DNA of 6,815 nt from DATKLX01 sp035542155 (GTDB taxonomy: Bacteria > Chloroflexota > Anaerolineae > Anaerolineales > Anaerolineaceae), in assembly GCA_035542155.1 (NCBI GenBank), contig DATKLX010000200.1, forward strand, positions 1 through 6,815, given 5' to 3'. Positions 5,901-6,815 of this stretch are shown here, piece by piece. The number at the start of each line of letters is the position of its first letter. Positions within the stretch are counted from its first letter, which is position 1. The notes below the pieces were generated by a model. That model was not told the DNA's origin, searched no databases, and saw nothing but the letters and a program-made list of their open reading frames with translations. The position numbers were made by a program, and so were the translations under genes.

Positions 5901-6815
5901 ACGAAATAGTAGGCTTCCTCAAAGTACACCCGATCGACCCGCCGCCAGGTTGCCACCCCCGGATAGGCCGAGTGGCTGTCGGCTGCCCACTGCTGCAGGT
6001 CGAGCTCGCGGTCCTGCAGGGTGACTTCATCCGGGTAACGACGGGGAAGCAATTGATAATGGTCGCTGTAGGGCCCGTGAGGCGGTGCGAAAGTGGAGGG
6101 GGTCAGATTGGCGGCAAAAACCTCATGTTGATCCAGGTACAAGGCGTTGAGCGTGGTGCTGTTCTCAAGCTTCAGGATGATTTGCTCCCCGATGGGGTTG
6201 GCGCTGAATTTTCCGATCAGGCCGCGATCGGTCAGAGCACCGGCATCTAGGACGGAGGGGGTCAGTGCCACCCATTGCCCTCCGGCATATCGATAGATCC
6301 AAAAATTCTGCCCGCCCTGCTTGGCAACAACGATCTCATCAAAGCCATCCCCATCCAGGTCGCCGGCGGTGGCATATCTGGCTGAAACGGCAGCCGCATC
6401 GCAGTCCAGGTCGCCCGTCCCTCCGCCGGACCAATCCCCGTTCCACGACAAGACCCGATAGTCGTTGCCCAGGCTTCCGGTGTTGGCTTTTACGACGGCC
6501 ACCTGGGTTCCCGGCTGGGCATGATCGAATTTGCCTTGGGAAACATGATTCCCCAACATGCCGTTCAAGTTTCCGTACGCAATATTCCCGAATCCGGCGT
6601 CTTTGCGTCCGTAAACTTCATAAATCAGGGCCTGGTCAGGAGGGCGGCCGAGGAATGCGATATTCTGGCAGTAAAAGATTTCGTCACGTCCGTCCCCGTT
6701 GTAGTCGGCTGCATGGAAGGTACCGGGAAAGACAGTCACCGCGGCCTGTGGGGTCCAGATGGACATCCATCCGGGCACGGGCCAATTATTCTGGGCACGG
6801 TTGTAGGTCATCAGG
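2930..6815 (-). CDS. Tc toxin subunit A-related protein, C-terminal part (5' end beyond window)
   Basis: The frame is open to the right edge, so the ATG at 6811-6809, with no room for a visible RBS, is probably internal. Numbering from that Met, 1,293 residues are present; complete TcA proteins have about 2,300-2,500. Tc-A subunits form a pentamer that binds the host cell and injects the TcB/TcC-encoded toxic enzyme through an alpha-helical channel. Regions: four FG-GAP-like propeller blades (about 32-48, 92-107, 147-163, 198-214; best DYNGDGRDEI and DLDGDGFDEI). Helical shell with YFEEAYYFVPMLFATRL (296-312) and NPHAIAETRRDTYTRYTLLS (366-385). A Gly/Ser-rich linker (about 540-580). LRATLNLYKLRTCRNIAGMER (602-622) and the channel coiled coils (about 660-860), with an Ala/Ser/Gly-rich hydrophobic tip (about 745-800) and YERRSEEWQF. 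FLTTRFFNQELFEWM (858-872). TcB-binding region ending LPFESMGVDTSWEF and FDYNTIADVRITLEYTA (1099-1115). An extra module of about 170 residues follows. TcB/TcC partners are not in view. Confidence 0.9.
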   Translation of the reverse strand, partial: LMTYNRAQNNWPVPGWMSIWTPQAAVTVFPGTFHAADYNGDGRDEIFYCQNIAFLGRPPDQALIYEVYGRKDAGFGNIAYGNLNGMLGNHVSQGKFDHAQPGTQVAVVKANTGSLGNDYRVLSWNGDWSGGGTGDLDCDAAAVSARYATAGDLDGDGFDEIVVAKQGGQNFWIYRYAGGQWVALTPSVLDAGALTDRGLIGKFSANPIGEQIILKLENSTTLNALYLDQHEVFAANLTPSTFAPPHGPYSDHYQLLPRRYPDEVTLQDRELDLQQWAADSHSAYPGVATWRRVDRVYFEEAYYFVPMLFATRLQAAGRYEAALDWYRILYDYAQLPGQRRIYYGLVDESTKPVSYLHQADWLSDPLNPHAIAETRRDTYTRYTLLSMIRCLIDDGDSEFTLDTSESDERARILYTTALELLQREGLAAEADPCKAWRRAIQVQIGEDFAFSTDTIKTLTGSLDLVWKDDYAKLSAGLKELASRSEKKNTYPSYLAVKAFLAQAGAPSPRFADVLEKASSGSKALESVFIADAASSELSMVKAVSNGWWASPPAGAGVGGGDLAAVPETMETSSSQSLRKNSFLPAVSLSFCIGTNPVLEALQLRATLNLYKLRTCRNIAGMERAVEPFAAPTDQRTGMPSIGGGQLVLPGLQRPMPTPYRFAFLIERARNLAQLAGQVEASYMSAMEKGEQAYADLQRARADLRVSQASVQLQTIRVTEAQDGVVLSNLQFQRALLQFNHYNELLSAGISLLEELSLASLGVSILASGAASIASFYKTEYGAGFSAIASAASTTASIFSQLASYERRSEEWQFGRDLAGQDMLIGQEQIVLANDQVRIVEQERLIESMKVDNANDVVNFLTTRFFNQELFEWMAGVLEGVYNYFLQQATSTALLAASQLSFERQETVPSFIQADYWQPPSDDTTAPGTPPADRRGLTGSARLLQDITQLEQHAIDTNQRKLQLSKTISLAQMDPYALQRFRETGVLRFATPMRMFDQDFPGHYLRLIHRVRASIDALIPPSVGIRASLANTGLSRVAIGGDLFQTVVVRRPPEEVALSKPQDATGLFDLEPAAPELLLPFESMGVDTSWEFRLPKAANLFDYNTIADVRITLEYTALEDYTYRQQVIQSLPTNVSYNNAFSLKTQFADAWYDLHNPDQSPTPMTVVLQTAPSDFPANLVNLKIDQLLMYFAPGSDQPVSIRDITLNFTESGSGNTIGGRASTNPDGVIGTRVGNAGPWNSMIGKKPFGTWTLTLPNTPEVQSLLSTATGSTDSPSIADILFVITYRGRVPDWPK

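Noticed and set aside
5708..6250. 180-codon + strand frame and several 60-150 codon frames across 2964-6030
   Set aside because: All are shadows of the GC-rich toxin gene in other frames, with no motif or start signal.

Overview
This window looks like an accessory region of a bacterial chromosome. It combines a toxin-antitoxin pair, a lone AAA ATPase with the debris of a relative, a tRNA 3' fragment, and the 3' part of a Tc-toxin A-subunit gene. A Phd/PIN pair, DUF4143 ATPases and Tc-A-related proteins of this form occur together in Chloroflexota (Anaerolineae-like) genomes among others. No marker gene is present, so that placement is only a weak guess. Coding DNA is moderately GC-rich; the spacers are clearly more AT-rich.

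Layout, left to right. Bases 1-186 hold no gene I can name. Bases 187-950 carry a compact two-gene operon on the + strand, with a strong promoter, a Phd/YefM-type antitoxin and a PIN-domain ribonuclease toxin (TGATG overlap). Bases 951-1418 hold no intact gene. They contain a promoter overlapped by a 33-bp near-perfect palindrome, followed by a broken N-terminal piece of a DUF4143-type ATPase cut off just after its Walker A motif. Bases 1419-2555 encode an intact ATPase of the same broad family on the + strand. It starts at GTG with no ribosome binding site, exactly 7 nt after a perfect TATAAT box and just downstream of a 12-bp perfect palindrome, so its mRNA is probably leaderless.

Bases 2556-2929 separate the convergent genes and are rich in structure: several inverted repeats, the 3' half of a tRNA of the Lys(UUU) type with its own intrinsic terminator, three copies of an 11-mer (TTGGTTGRGAG), and a 57-nt hairpin. 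I read the tRNA piece as a probable integration scar (att site) marking an island border.

Bases 2930-6815 on the - strand are one long open frame that runs off the right edge. It is the C-terminal ~1,293 residues of a Tc toxin subunit A-related protein: FG-GAP-like beta-propeller blades, the helical shell, the coiled-coil/pore channel, the TcB-binding region, and an extra C-terminal module. Partner TcB/TcC genes, if present, lie outside the window. The small genes on the left are self-contained selfish or maintenance modules; nothing in the sequence ties them functionally to the toxin gene.
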